64,000 nucleotides of DNA from Marchantia polymorpha subsp. ruderalis (lineage: Eukaryota > Streptophyta > Marchantiopsida > Marchantiales > Marchantiaceae). The stretch covers positions 30,901,501-30,965,500 of the forward strand of contig AP031355.1 in the NCBI GenBank assembly GCA_037833965.1. Direction: 5' to 3'. Position numbers and translations under genes: made by a program. Below the pieces are notes generated by a model. The model searched no databases. It was not told the DNA's origin and worked only from the letters and a program-made list of their open reading frames with translations. The first letter of the stretch is position 1. Each line of letters starts with the position of its first letter. Below are positions 47,893-61,699 of this stretch, piece by piece.

Positions 47893-50800
47893 ATGCAAGC
47901 TGCATCAGGTAATGTCGTTGTAAGTGTGGGAGCGGAATCGGTAGAAGTGTTAGGACAGGTAGCACAGGTTAGAGGAAGAGCAGCAGCAGCGACGACTATG
48001 GTGCAGAGGGGAGCAGCAGCAGGAAAGCCTCCGGTCTCTAATACAGGAAGTGGTCCTGCTGCAGCAGCGAAGGAAGTAGGGTCTGAGGCCCAACAGCCTG
48101 GTGGGCCTACTGAAGATGAAAACCTTGACGATGAACTCAAGCACACTCTCAAGCAGCAAGTTCTGGAAATCACAACGAAGGTGGAAGAGGTATTTTCCAG
48201 TGCATCTGGCTTCATCGTCTATAACATACCAAACTGATATGGAATGAAGCCTTTTTTTTCTAGATCAGTGCGGTCTTTCATGCTCACTCGGAGGAAACCT
48301 TTTCCTTGCGCAGTTCAAAGTCCGCACAATTTGTTGTAGTCCCACATTTCAACTCTCCATCTTATCGAACGTGGTAATGTAGACTGTATCATGCCTTGCT
48401 CTATCGAAAGTGCTCAGTAAAAAAAATTTCATGGCGTATTGTCTACAGTTGCCCACAATCTGCAAATTGTTGGGGGCCCGAAACCATCGTAATAATGCCA
48501 TCGGCCTCCAAGGAAAGAGCTTTTTCAACAGCCAGAGGGCGGAAAATTTTGGAGAGTCTAATTATGAGCTTTTATGTACATCATCTGAGATTTATCATCG
48601 GGATATCATTAACAAGAGAGTAGAAGCTGAATTTAGGTGCCAGTTTATGGTGTTGGGCCATCGCTTTTTGTACAGGGATGGGTCTGATGTGTCGAGAGAA
48701 TAACTGACAGCAGTAACTGTGTAAAATCTACCGGTAGCAATTATATGAGCACCGTAATCAGACGTGTAAGCGAGTGTTTAATCAAATTGTGGGAAAGGTT
48801 CCGTTGGAACGTCGTGGTCTGATACGATGACCTGGTTGATCCAAGTCCATGGTTGATCTAAGTCCCCGATTTAATCGGTTTTTGTGACCGACTTTTGCCC
48901 TAGCTGTCAGCCACGGGAAATGTGATTGTATGAGGGCAAACTGGTTCATCCATAATATCTTTCGCCTGTCGCGCTCGCCTCGCGATCTCTCTCGACCTTG
49001 ATCAACTGAAGACTTAGAAGCTACGTACTGCTGAACCCCACGGTATGTTTCATGTTTATTTAATAGGGTGATTGAAGGAGCGTTAAATATGTTCTGAAAG
49101 CAGCCTGTTGTGGAAACTGATGTTGGTTTGGGCAGAGGGTAAACCTCGAGTGTAACGCCTGTTAGCTAACACTTCAAAATAGTTTTTACTGCTGAGGATG
49201 CCCCGGCAGGAGAACTTTACAGCATAGCTCTTCGTTGCCCTTTCGAGTCTCGGGGTCAGCTAATTGTAGGACAGACTAATTTCTCCTGACCAACAAAGGA
49301 TCTGCTCCCCCGGAGAGGCATGTGCATGGAAATATGCATTTTGTGCCTCAGAGATCCGGTTATCATAACCGAGTAGTGGTTATTGTGATGAAGTTTTGAA
49401 CATGACCTGTAAATGGTCTGAACAAAGAGCAAGGTAGAAAGGGAGAAAAAGAGTTTGAACATGTGGTTTCGTCCGTCCATGCCCATACATATAATTGTAC
49501 ACAACTGAATTTCAGATGCGCCCGAGGAAATTTCCTTTTCCTGTACTGTATGGGCATTCGGTTTGAAACTAACCGTAGTATTTGTGGATCCCACGACTGC
49601 TAGTTGTACGAAGTATGACAAACCCTTATGTGTTTATTCAACATTGAGTATCAGCCGTAGGCGCTTCTGCTTTGGTTCAAAATCATCTCTTTGTTACTAC
49701 GATGTAGGATAGCAGCTTGTCAATGTAAAGTGTCCGTGTTTAGTGAACTTGTTTTATCTGGTCAGGATGCGAGAGTGACATTGTGCTGTCGTGAGTCTTG
49801 TACTGTAATTACTTTTGACAGTCATCAATGTGAACAGATGGAGAGGCAGGTGAGTGAAGTAGCCCGAATGCGGACCTCGTTGCGAAAAACCAAAGCTTTG
49901 AGTAACAAGGCTAGTGTAACTTTGAAGGACCGAGAAAAAGACAAAGCGGGTGTCAATAAGAAACACCAGCAGCTGGAAGCGTCTCGTCGAGATGCTGCTC
50001 GAACCAAACGAATGACAGAGCTTATGCGTCAGCTTGGAACTGTCCTTAGGCAGGTACAACATCTCACTTGTTATCGGGCACGTGAAAGGAGAGAAGTGCC
50101 AAAATTGTAGGCTGGGCTGACATGAAGATTTCTCAATCTTGCTTGTACGCTAGTGGTCTCCATCTGTATCTTGATTACTGACTTTTTTTGCCCCTCAGAT
50201 TACTCAACACAAGTGGGCATGGCCTTTCATGGAGCCTGTGGATGTCCAGGGTCTGGGGTTGCACGATTATTTTGATGTAAGTTCCGTTTGAAAAATCTCT
50301 GTTGATTACGATGGAATGAAAGGAATAAAAATTGCACTCAACCACAGAGAAATCTCCTTCTTGACTCTTTCATCGTTGATCGTCTGCCTCGAGCGTCTCT
50401 ATGAACGGATGTTTCTGTCTCAAAGAATAGTAGTGCTCACGTGTTCATGTTTGATATGACCATTCGTCTGAATTATTCACAGATCATTAAAAAGCCAATG
50501 GACCTAGGAACCATACGAGACCGTATGGACGCCAAGGACGGCACAGGTTACAAGCACATCCAGGAAATTTGCGATGACGTCAGACTTGTATTCAGCAATG
50601 CTATGGCTTACAATCAAGATGGGACAGATGTCCATGTCATGGCAAAAACATTATCCGAGAAGTTCGAAGAGAAGTGGAAGACCGTTTTGGAGCCTAAACT
50701 CCAGGAAGAGGTCAGGGATCTTCATTTCCGGTTTCATCGAAAGTGGGGCACTGTGTGATTAAAAGGTTCACTCTGCTGTAATTGTTAAAATACTTTTCTC

Positions 50801-52557
50801 TGATATTCTTGAACAGGAGACAAAGAGGAAACAGGAAGAGAGAGAAGCCAATGCAAAGGAGGCTGCTGCATTACACGCAGCCGAAGAGGCTGCTGCAGAG
50901 AAACTTGCTGCGGATGTCGGCCGACAGGTTGGTTAAGCTTCTGAAAAAGCAAGCCACAGGTTAGGAACAGCAAGAGTTAAGATGTAGTATAGTTTGGCTT
51001 AAAAAGAGGATGTGAAGACACATAGAAACCACTCTCTCGCCTACCACACTAGAGGTCAAGTTTTAGTTCGTTTGAGTAATCTTGTCAAAGTTTACTAAGG
51101 CGGAGTACTTTAGGAGCTTGTGTGAGTCTGTTTGTTTCCAACCCTTTATAAGGGTATAGAGAATGGTGGAATCCTTAGAGGTCTTTAGCACGAGTACGAT
51201 ATTTTATAAGCCATACATGTTGTCAGTATTCAGTCTCCAATGAGCACTCCAAAGAAATAATTTATTCGATTGGTAGATGAAGGTTCAGAGAGGCTAAGGT
51301 TCAAGGTTACTGCTCCGAGGATCTTGAGTTGCTCAGACTTTGTCAAACGTGCTATATTTTCACAGCTCGAAGAGTTGGACAGGCAGCTTGAGGAACTGAA
51401 ACAGAAGGCAACGCCCAAATGTCGGTACGTTCCGTTCATTTTGCCTATTGTTACTCCAGAATTTGATCTTCAGGTTATATCAGGGTTTAGGGTTTAGGGC
51501 GACAGGCAAAGGCGTTGCTTGTTACACCCTTATTCCTATATATCCTTTGTTCCTCCTTGGCTGTTGGTGTGATATACATTGAGAATAAATTGTTGGAATA
51601 TTATCACCAAATTCTTGTCATGGTGTCCTATTCTTTTCCTACTCTAAGAAAACTTCTCTTTTTCCTTATAATCTTCCTTGGTCATAAGAACATATCTTCT
51701 TTAGCATTTGCTATGCAATTGGTCTTTTTCTGGAAGATATTTTCTTGTAGCTTTTATATCCTCTTCCTTTACTATCATGCTTGGGTCATTAGCAGTAGAC
51801 ATGAAAAAACATATTTACTCTGAGATTATTCTTGTAGACATCATTCGAATTGAGCTTATTGTAAACCACAGAAAATGGTGTGGACTCCACACCATTTTTG
51901 GTGCTGGAGCACTATCCTGATTGTGATTGTGTTTGGTTCAGGGTCATGTCAATCGAAGAAAAACGACAACTTGGTCATAGTCTGGGACGGTTGCCAGCTG
52001 ACAATCTTCAACGCGTTATTCAAATTATCGCACAGAAGAATCCGGGTTTTAATGCATCCGCAGATGAGGTTGAGGTTGATATTGATGCACAGGTGCCACC
52101 CTATTCCCCTCGTGCCCGTGCTAGGCTTTATCGACTATATGTAGGTGACAAATAATAATATGTTTGAAATGGATTCTAGGAGTTGTAAGATCCAGAAAAC
52201 TCGTTGGATTCACCCGTGAAAGTAGTTGATTTCGAAATGGTTTGTTTATGAAAGTACACACAAAGTTTATGATCATCAACACATACAGTAAGATGTATTT
52301 TCTGCGTTCCTAGTTTTTGGGATTTCAGTATATCTATTCGTCAGCCAATTGATGTTGAATTATTTGCTTTCAAATTACAATTACTCCAACAGGAGCCGGC
52401 AACGTTATGGAGGCTTCATCGGTATGTGCAATCAGTTACCAACTTCAAAGCACGGGCTGTGGCCATGGGCAGTTCACCTGCCTCAAATAAACGGGGTGCA
52501 CAGACAACAGCAGAGAAGTTGGGTGCAAAGCGTGGTCGCAAGGTGTCATCACCCTGA
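47893..52557 (+). CDS. Bromodomain/NET protein, GTE1/GTE6 type
   Basis: Eight exons: 47893-48189, 49838-50053, 50199-50276, 50483-50710, 50817-50927, 51366-51424, 51942-52092, 52393-52557. Phases agree throughout and give 434 aa. After an Ala/Gly-rich N-terminus and a charged helical stretch, RMTELMRQLGTVLRQ leads into the bromodomain (about residues 165-270): HKWAWPFMEPVD, the ZA-loop IIKKPMDLGTI, and NAMAYNQDGTDVHVMA with the acetyl-lysine-binding Asn. A coiled coil (KRKQEEREANAKEAAAL) and an NET domain (MSIEEKRQLGHSLGRLP to DEVEVDID, about 332-395) follow, then a basic tail. Family members bind acetylated histones and regulate transcription in the nucleus. The exon 4 donor GTCAGG is weak. 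No lesions; the best host gene here. Confidence 0.85.
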
Positions 52558-53677
52558 AAATGTGGCTAGATGGAAGGTTCAACTCTGTTGATTTTGTTCA
52601 GTTACAGGTTGCGAGGTGCATTCGAAAGTCGTAAAATCCTGAGATTTTTGAAACTTGTTCAAACTTTGAACATCGGACCTCCTTTCTAAATTGTACGGTT
52701 CAGGTAAATATTCTTCATACATCTGCTCTACTCTTAAAAAAGAATCTAAGCTGTGCAAATTAGTGTATGGTTGACTTCTCTTTTTGGACTTGGGATTGGG
52801 ATTGTTTTCAGTACATGGCTTTGTACTCTGTTTGCAGAACTGCGTACTGAGTGTTGTGCTCCTGATCTACGCAGGTCCCAGGCAAGTCGCCTTTATAAAT
52901 CGGCAGTAGTGAAACACCCCTTTTTCATCGCGGAAAAGTTCAATATATGCGGGGAAAACCATCTCTACAAGTGATTTTCCCGGAAAGCTCAAACGTACAT
53001 GGTTTTCTCTTACGTCGTTAGTCATCTCCTCATTCAATGCAAAGGCCCTGATGTTCATCTGTATGTTGGGGTTGTAGGCCCACGTCATCACTATTAGAGG
53101 AATGCAGTGATGCCCCCCTTCATCTTAGGACATCATGCTTGCGAAGTGTTACCTTAATGAAGTGAAGGTGATTCTTTACTCTTTCGGATCTCGTCTCAAA
53201 AAAAGTTTGAATCGTTTGTGGGGCCGTTTAGACTGGGGTTGGTGGATATCAGAGTTTATGAATGATTGCAAGTACATCCCATTTTGCACGTCACATTGCT
53301 AAAAACGTTAGTTTTTATAAAAAATTACCATTTTCATCATGCTCTCTTGTGATTTTGGATCTAATAAGAACAATCAACCTACTTCTTCCTGACTGGTCAA
53401 CTTATTTTGTCTTTTTAACAAGGAATATTAGCTAGTCGAAGAGACTAAATCAAAAGTTCAATTTAGGTTAGAGGATGAGAGTTTCGCCCAACACACTAAT
53501 CTGAAATTACATGAAAATCTGGTTAAATACATCAAACTAAATTACTGCTTTCAAATGTTCCAAACTGGTAGTATATTTCAATTAATTTTCTGTGATGTGT
53601 TATTGTTGTTGAGCATATGTTTTCTTATCTATGAATACAATGATGAGAAAGAAACAAAGAAATGTCTAAATAGCAGA
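52558..53677. other. 3' flank and intergenic DNA
   Basis: Includes the 3' UTR of the GTE gene. Nothing else recognised. Confidence 0.45.
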
Positions 53678-53816
53678 TTGATGGGACCCTAGCAGAACTC
53701 AGTCGTTTTGATGGGACCCAAAACTTTTCATATGACCAGCAGGAGGGATCCTTCATCTATGTCCTACTAAGAGTTCTTGTAATTATTGTGATCCCGGGTT
53801 AGGAACCACTGCCTCA
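53678..53816. repeat. Fragment related to the 517-bp inverted-repeat element
   Basis: It starts TTGATGGGACCCTAGCAGA, with a second TTGATGGGACCC about 35 bp later, and continues CTAAGAGTTCTTGTAATTAT to CCGGGTTAGGAACCACTGC. It matches the left side of the element at 11357-11510 at a diverged level. The opposite arm is not seen. Confidence 0.5.
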
Positions 53817-55039
53817 AATGCACCAATTTAATTTCACACTAATGCTTAGAATGCATCTGTACTGCATTCTGATTTGTAAGACAATGCTACAATTTCAATT
53901 TATATCAATAAATGCTCTTTTATTATGTAACAGAACATGTATATGTAACAAAACACAAACTCAAATTTAATCTCAAATGTCACAACAAATTTGTATGATA
54001 GGGGTTCCACGAGCTAGTTTTCAACCTCATTTAGCCATTTGCCAAACAGCATTTTTATATTGATCTGAAGGATTTGATTGAAAAATGTGTTTGTTTTCAA
54101 TAGAGAAGAAAGATTTGACGCAAGGATCATAAATTTATGTAAAATAAGTGTTTTTATACACTATACATACTTCCAAATTGATCAACACTATGCAAACAAA
54201 AAAAAGTACTGAAAATGAATTTTTTGTACAAAATTTCTTCAAATAATTTTCAATCATTTATTGAATTTTGGTTGGATTGAATAAAAAAGGAGTATATTTT
54301 TTTACAAATTTTCCCAAATAGCAATTCATTAAACTCATGCACAAACGTCTAGATAGCCTTACATGCTTTTGTGCAATCTACTGTAATGAATAATTTTCCG
54401 ATTAGGAGAATGAGTGGCGCCGCCAAGGATGCGCTGCGTATTGCAAGTTCAAATTGGAACCCTATGGCAGGTTGCGGGAGTAGTCGCTTTGTAGAATACA
54501 GGTGCATAAATTAAGCATAAAGAAGAGGAGATTGAGTTATACTCGCAACAATTTAAAAAAAAAAACGTCAGTTTTTCACAACATTCAATCTATTATGTAT
54601 ACACTTGCAATATATATATATATATATAATTATAATTTACGATTATTTCTATTTTCATTTATGCATTTTATTTTCTCATGATTTCATGAGTTAAGATGTA
54701 TTGCTGTTATAAAGATTACATAAGTCCATGCAATATAGTTAGTCTCATAATTTCATTGTTTTTAAATCTGTCAGTCAAGTAATAAAAACATCTTTGAATA
54801 AAAATTATCAAATGATGAGATCATTCTACGTTAATCTTTTGTGAACAAGTCTGAATAGACATGGGATAGAAACGTAGATATATCATTTCAATGTAAGTAC
54901 ATATATCTTGATATCCTTGTCGGCACGAAGACTGTCAAGCTCATCTTTTGTAATTGCAATTTTCCTCTAAGCATCAATTTTCAAATTTTCCAATGTAGAT
55001 TTTGAGTTTTATAGCTCTTCATAACTCTTGCAGTTAGAA
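53817..55039. other. AT-rich DNA with a (TA)n tract
   Basis: A TA microsatellite lies at about 54610-54628. An isolated GC-richer patch (54405-54500) has no gene that I can identify. Confidence 0.45.
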
Positions 55040-56790
55040 GTAACTCAAATCTTGGGTTAAACTTAAGCTACCCTAACTTGAGTTAGAGTAAAGATTAGAT
55101 GTATACTAATTAGGATTAGATCAAGGGTTTTATGATTTATATATAGAGATGTGAGACACAACTTGTCTCAACACTTTGTAAGTTCTTTTAGTAAAAACCT
55201 CTATGTTCTCGTGTACTTAGTCCAAAAATGACGAACCACGTATTTTTTCTTATTGTCATTGTTATTCTATATGTGATAGTTATGAATTTATGTGTTTTTT
55301 TAACAAATGATATCAGATCGTTATTGCGTTATTTTATCCTTTAAGTTTAGATGTAATGCGCGTTTGAAGAATGATTGATCATGTAGATGATCGTTGACGT
55401 TGGTGTTGTCGTCTAATGTTGCTATTGGCAATTGTCAAATGCAAATCGTCAAAAAGTACTTGACTTAATATTGATCTACAATTTGCATGACTTGGAATGT
55501 ATGATGATGATCGAATGAGAGAAATTTAGTGGTTTGATGATACACACTTTATCCGCAATCATCACACAATGCAGCAAAATACCAACGATGACACGTTTTA
55601 GTCAAATCTTGACTAGAGTTGTAAAAATAGCTGTTGCTAAAAAAGAATCCACGTAAAATCATGTTATACCTGATTTAGATTCATGAAAATCTGATGTCTA
55701 TATTTTTTTTGAAGATTTTGTAACAAAAACAAGTTTTGCCAACATTGAGTAACATGACAATTTCATTCCTGATCTAAGTATTGTCTTTACAAAGATGCAT
55801 CTGAAACACAATGCCATGACGCTATCAAGAAAGATTGCAGATCACTTAGTGGAAGTACTTATCTTCCACCGAGTGAAGAAAGTATGTGAAAATTGCTTTT
55901 CATAGTTTAAGTGAAAAGTGGAGTGAGGTGGAAACTTTGAAAACTACAAATTTTGATGTCGAGAAGTATGAATTGCTAGACGATGGATTATAATGTCAGG
56001 TCTATGAAATTTATCAAGGTATGTTGGTGATATATGAATTTTAGAAAGTTTTTGCATTTGTATTGGTAAAAAATTCATTTGTATATTTGTTGGTGTGGTT
56101 TCAGAAAAATGAATCAGCTCTTTAGTTTTAAGGATATTGGATTTGTTAAGATTTAAATGTTCAATAATTTGTAATGTACATCCATTTTATATCCAATATA
56201 AGAAATTTTTGATCTTTCTTAGAATATTATACTCAAAATATCTTGAATGTAGCTCTAGAAAAGAAGTGTTTAAAGTGAATATGTGATAAGATTATGTCTA
56301 GAAATCATAAATACAACCATTTTTATTTGTTATGTGACATTAAGATTTGTGATGAAGTCAATTTTATTAAATCTTGAAGTGAAATGTTTCATGTATGTCA
56401 TTCTAGGTTATAACACATGAGAAACAGATTTTGTCATTATCTAAAATAGAACCTTGTTACTTGTCATGACTAAAGTTGGTTTAGGATTTTGCAAATATTA
56501 TGTAATGAACAAGCATAATAGGGAAATTTTTGATGCTTAAACTCATTATACCAAGGAAATACTTGACTATGCACATAGTGACATATGAAAATCTTCTCCA
56601 AAAAATCTCACTCTCTAGGAAGTTTTATTATGTATAATTTATTATTGAACGCTCAAAGTTTGTGTGGATTTTTTTCCTCACTCACATCTCCGAAATGTTT
56701 ACAACTATTAGAGTTTGAAAAGCCAAAGTTGAGATTTAGACTAAAATATTAGATTGATAGTTGTATGTTTAAAGCACTACTAAAATATTG
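55040..56790 (+). mobile_element. Strongly decayed copia element of the same lineage
   Basis: An LTR-like end, TTTTTTTAACA, at about 55305 is followed by TGATATCAGATC (55308-55319), a mutated initiator-Met primer site. Farther on, translation in shifting frames gives FSFKDIGFVKI, NHKYNHFYLL, DEVNFIKS, HVCHSRL and TKEILDYAHSD, in the same order as the protease-integrase part of the element at 40.1-40.7 kb. Almost every codon group is broken by stops, mostly consistent with C-to-T and G-to-A change. RT and the right LTR are not visible. Confidence 0.6.
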
Positions 56791-59221
56791 GTCATGGTAA
56801 GCTTAGTTTAGCTTAGTTATGAGTAAGTCTAATTAACAAATCTATACTACACAAAAACATGGAGTAGTTTTAAAAATAAGTGAACATTATAATTTTATCT
56901 ATTATCAAGAATTTAGATTTTAAAGAAAAAATATATTGACTACATGTTAGTTTTAATTGGCTTAACTAAGTAATAAATATCTAATTGGGAAGATTAAATC
57001 TAAAGTTATCAGAGTGGCAAGTGCAAGTTTTAGAAGTTTCAAGGTTTCAAATGACATTTTGCCACTTTAGAGTAGAGACAAGAAAAAGTTTAGATTTTTA
57101 GAAATCTTCTAGAAAGCTGTGATATACCAATGATATATTAGTCAATTTACGAATGTTTATCTTAAAAAAAGTAAGTTAGATAATAAATATCACATAAGAC
57201 TAGAATAAATTTTCAAGTGGTATAAATAGAGAGGTAGATAAAGAATTTTTTAACAAGTTTAAAAATTTCATTGTGTGAGAACTTGTTTCACCTATAGAAT
57301 GTTGAGATACATTTTCATCTTGAAGTGTTGATGAGTGATTGAATTTAAGTGATGAGTGAAGAGATTCTATAAGAGTATTTTTGAGATGTGGGCATGTAGA
57401 GGAATACTTGTCTTCTAAAATCATGGCAAGCTATCAAAAAGACTTATAGGGTATAGCTGAGTGACACATAGATTGGAGTTCACATATTTGATTCTGTTGT
57501 GAGGACTTTAATTTAGAAGTCAAAATGTTTGAATTCAATTATGCCAAAGAAAAATGTCAATGAAAATACAAATGACATTGACTTTAGAAAACACCAAAAA
57601 AAAACATCCTTTGTGTATCTAGTGATGTTGTATGATACATCAACATTCATTTTGAAAGAAAAATGATTTAGAGATCAATTTTTTAAAAAAATCTTTGATT
57701 ATAGAATGAATTGAGATATTTTTTTAGGTTTTTACAGTTTCAGATCTACTTTGTAGCCAAAATTATTTGTGTCAAAATTTATGAAGGTTTTGACGGAATT
57801 CAAAAATTAGTTGCACAAATATATACAAAGTTGATTTTTTTTTATTTGTTGAAAGTTTTTCAAACTTGATACGATTGTAGATTGCAAATGAATCTACATG
57901 CTCATCAAAATTTCATTGAGATCAAGTTATAAAAAATTTATGATCTTTTAAAATTTATAGTATATAAAAATAAAAATTGAATGCAAATTTTTTTAAATGG
58001 TTATTTGCTGTTTTTTATCATTTATAATACATTTTGGAAGAATTTTTTCGGATATTTTTCAACTTATAAATATATGAGTGAAAAACTTAATTGAAATTTA
58101 ATCTTATTCAAGATATTTCAAGATTTGAATGTAATAGTCTTTTTGGATTTAGATATAAAAGAATTTAAAGTTGAATTTGAAGATTGAGTAGTAAATAATT
58201 CTCCAAAGATGAAACGCAAGACTTTTTTTTATTGTAGAGAGAAAAAAATAAGATTGTTAATTGATCACAACAAGAATATAAGGTTGTTAAAATGAAGAAA
58301 CTTGAAAGAGCTGAAACTTCATTTGAGATCATTTTTTTCATACGATTCTCAAAACGCAATGTACTATGATATTTGTAAAGTGACACAAATGTAATGGTGT
58401 AAAAAATACTTCTTGAATTATATGTGGAAAGATTTGGATGACAAGATTGATGCAAAAATAAAAATTTTAACTTGGTAAATTCAAGCTTTAACTAAAGATG
58501 GAAATCATGATTTGGATGATTGAAATACTCTTATTAAAGGAAAAACTCATTTTTTTTAGAACAAAAGAACCTTTTGGTTATATTGAACCAACCAATTTTT
58601 TGTGTATTGTCATTGATAAACTACTCAAGGATGGAATTAGTTTTATTTGAGTTTAATTGAAACGTTCAATATAAATTATCAATAATAAAGAAAATTTGAA
58701 TTGGAATAATTTCCAATATTGGAATAAAGATAAAAAAAGATTTATGAGAAATATCAAGAGGATTTGCATAAAATTTAATGAAAAAAAAAGAAGTGAGCTA
58801 TGTTTTTGCCAGAATTTTTTAAGAATTCATGTGAGTGTTACAAGATGTAAAAAAGTATTTACATGAAGTAGTATACTTTAAAAACGTTGAAAAAAAACCT
58901 CATTGAAAACTTTCTTTCCAATCAAAATTATAAAAAGTTGATATGTAAGTTCATCTTCTTGAAACAAAAATAAAATGGAAAAATGAGGTCTTACGATTTA
59001 ATGAATATAGATATATATCCAATAAATATTTTGACGCGTACTAAAGAAGCAAACTCAGGGTCCATTGATGTAGGATCGAAAACAACCCGGAACAAGAAGT
59101 CAACCGATTAGAGCAAAGCTCTCCACGACTCATCAGCAGGTTCCGAAAGTGAAGGTACATGCGAGTCGCCGTCATAACTATTTTCATAATTATGGCTGCC
59201 AGATTTACTGGCCTCATGGAC
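56791..59221. other. AT-rich DNA, no gene seen
   Basis: Stops in all frames and long A/T runs; probably further retroelement remains, but no domain is readable. Confidence 0.4.
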
Positions 59222-59788
59222 GGGTTTAGCTGCACAAACTTATACATAGCCCCTATATAGGGCCTTCATAGACCCACGCAGGTGTCATCCTGCAGTGACC
59301 AGTGACGGAAGTTTTTCTTTTCGCTGCGACTCTCCTCTTTTGGACCAAAGATGGAAGAATGTGCGGGCAGGCTAACTGGGCAGGTTTTTCATTGGCACTC
59401 AATTTTCCGGTGGAGCATCAAAGTGATTTCCGGCAGACGGATCTAACGATGGACTATAAGAACACTTTGCGGGGAGGGTCAGCGGACCATACATTCCGGC
59501 AACCATGTAGATGCACTCAACCGGATGAAATTCCAACAACCATGTAGAAGAGGGGCCGTCACTGTAGAGGCTGCAACATTGTATCCATTGCGTTGCAATG
59601 ATCTACGCCGTAACAATGATTGCGGTCGTGTCTTGGAACGTTGCGGAAACTAAAAACTAAAACTGAATCGCAAGAGGGATAGCTCATATGGAATCCCTAG
59701 TGTTCAAACTGTAATTTTTGTAATCAAACTGTGATAACATATTGTATAGTACGGCCGTTTGTAAAAGTTTGTGCAACTAAGCGAGTCG
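59222..59788. mobile_element. MULE-terminus derivative, copy 4 (non-autonomous)
   Basis: It begins GGGTTTAGCTGCACAAACTT and ends GTGCAACTAAGCGAGTCG, like copy 3 at 20223. Its interior (about 59466-59750) is the reverse complement of the MULE right-terminal block. As in copy 3, homology continues about 110 bp beyond the terminal motif, to 59899. No coding capacity. Confidence 0.6.
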
Positions 59789-59899
59789 TGTGAAGAATAC
59801 ACAGTAAATAGTTCTATCTCGAACCCTTTTCTACCTGTATCTGTCAGATACCTGTATCTGAACACTAAAAGTTCAGAACAATTTGATTTGGAACTCTTC

Positions 59900-61699
59900 G
59901 ATGTGCATTGAAACTTACAGTGTGAGACCTCTAAAAGCACGTCCAATCTCGAAGTAGATTCACTTAAAGTTTTGTGTGACTATCAGAATGTTGTCTTTGT
60001 CACCTATGCCGACGTCTAGTGCACCTATAAGCTCTCAGATGGCTGTGTGACTTGCATATTGGTAACATAGTCACATATTAGAGCATATAATCGTTTAACA
60101 TATTTACAGCTGCAGTTTCGAGATAGTTTGAGTTTTTGCTCGATGTAGATAGCTCAGGACCTGACTGATTATAATCGTCCATCTTGCATAGAAATGAGCA
60201 TTTTGCAATGAGCAAAGTCAGATAACAGAAGCAAATATATGACATTTTGTGAGATGAATTATGAATCAATGTGACTAAAGGTCTAGACCAATGACAGCTT
60301 CAATAACTGGCAACTTCTGTCGGATGAGACAAGAATTGTCTTTGGAACTCGCCACCCTTTTGGCTATTACATACCTCTGTCGAATCAGTTCTCACTACTC
60401 TCCATACTTACTGTCCAAGGTCCAACTTAATTCACTTAAGCATGCAGTAAGTTCACATAACACACCTATGACCAGAAATCTTACAGCAGATGCTTCTGCT
60501 GACTTTATGTATGTCGTCAGATATACACAGGATTCTGTGATGTAGGGTTTAGTGTGATCCTACATTGAGTTCAAGAAAAAATCTTCAAATTCAGACAAAA
60601 GTACTGTATACGTCTTCCTGTTTTTGTCATGAGAGTTCTATAGGAATATAAACACATAGAAATAGGCGGGGGATATTGTTTGAACAAGAAATGACTTTTT
60701 ATGGAGAAGGTAGTCCCGATTCCTTTTCTTTGTATCTCTTATCATTGAGCTAGATTTGTTGGGTATGTTTCTCTCCCTTTCATGTGACCCTATATTTTTG
60801 CTTTCGACCTGTGTGCCACCATGTAGATTGACTATCTCCTAACTTACAGCTTCCATGAACCGAACTGGTACTAAAAACCACGCTGACATCTCACAATACA
60901 AAAAGATTCAAAATTAGCCTCCAAGGCTTCAAATTCATAATTCAAATAAGTCTGAGACTGTAGAGAAATCCGAGTGTACAGAAAAGTTAATGTGTAGTGC
61001 ACGATTTAGCTCTATTCCAATTTTGTTCCGATACAAAAACTCTAAAGCTGCGAACTGTCAACTGAAAGCACAGTCAAACTTCCAGAAAGTGATGAGTGCG
61101 TCCTAAAGCCACTGCATACATGATTTGCAAAACTTTCGCTACAGCTCATCATCCTCAGTCGACTGAGGATGACTTCGTGGAATATAAACAACATAATTTG
61201 AAGATGTTCTATCTCATTTGCAATTGCAAGGGTTGCATGAGGACTTGTCATCGCACTTGCATCCTTCGTTGGCACCATAAAAGCTGTATCAGAAAAAGCA
61301 AAATTATAATCAGATACTGATCTACCGTCCCAGAATCCAAGAACGGTGATTTTATGAATACGTTAAGGATAAACATATGTTAAGGATCCAGTTCAGACTG
61401 ACATCAGCAGATTTCGAGTTCCAGAATGAAGCAACTACACTACCATGGTTACTGAAGCAAAAGCATAGCAGTCTGAAACACCGATTCAAAATACATATAA
61501 TTATCCGCTTCCTCTTCGAAAGTAGGACAAGTACACCAACTACAAGGAAGAAATGAGGAGAAAAAACCCCATACCACTTCTTTCGAGCCACATTGGAGCC
61601 TATCTAGGTAGAGTGGGAAAAAAACAGGTATGAAAATTGCCATTTAAGACTTTTGTAAGTGAAACTAACCAGTATCGAAGTCCACATACGACTTTCAAC
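59900..61699. other. No recognisable gene
   Basis: Several short open stretches (for example 60291-60545 on the plus strand) have no recognisable domain. The right end borders the 3' end of the copy B gene. Confidence 0.4.

Noticed and set aside
47844-48215. 123-aa minus-strand open frame
   Set aside because: Antisense shadow of GTE exon 1.
48396-48703. Open frames inside GTE intron 1
   Set aside because: No domain, and the exon 1 to exon 2 junction is in phase without them.
51482-51499. Telomere-like GGGTTTAGGGTTTAGGG
   Set aside because: Only two units, inside a GTE intron; too short to be a telomeric insertion.
54405-54500. tRNA-like GC-rich patch with GTTCAAATT
   Set aside because: No A box at proper spacing and no cloverleaf pairing.
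61042-61643. Short open frames on both strands
   Set aside because: No recognisable domains, no consistent splice signals, and no match to the duplicated gene.
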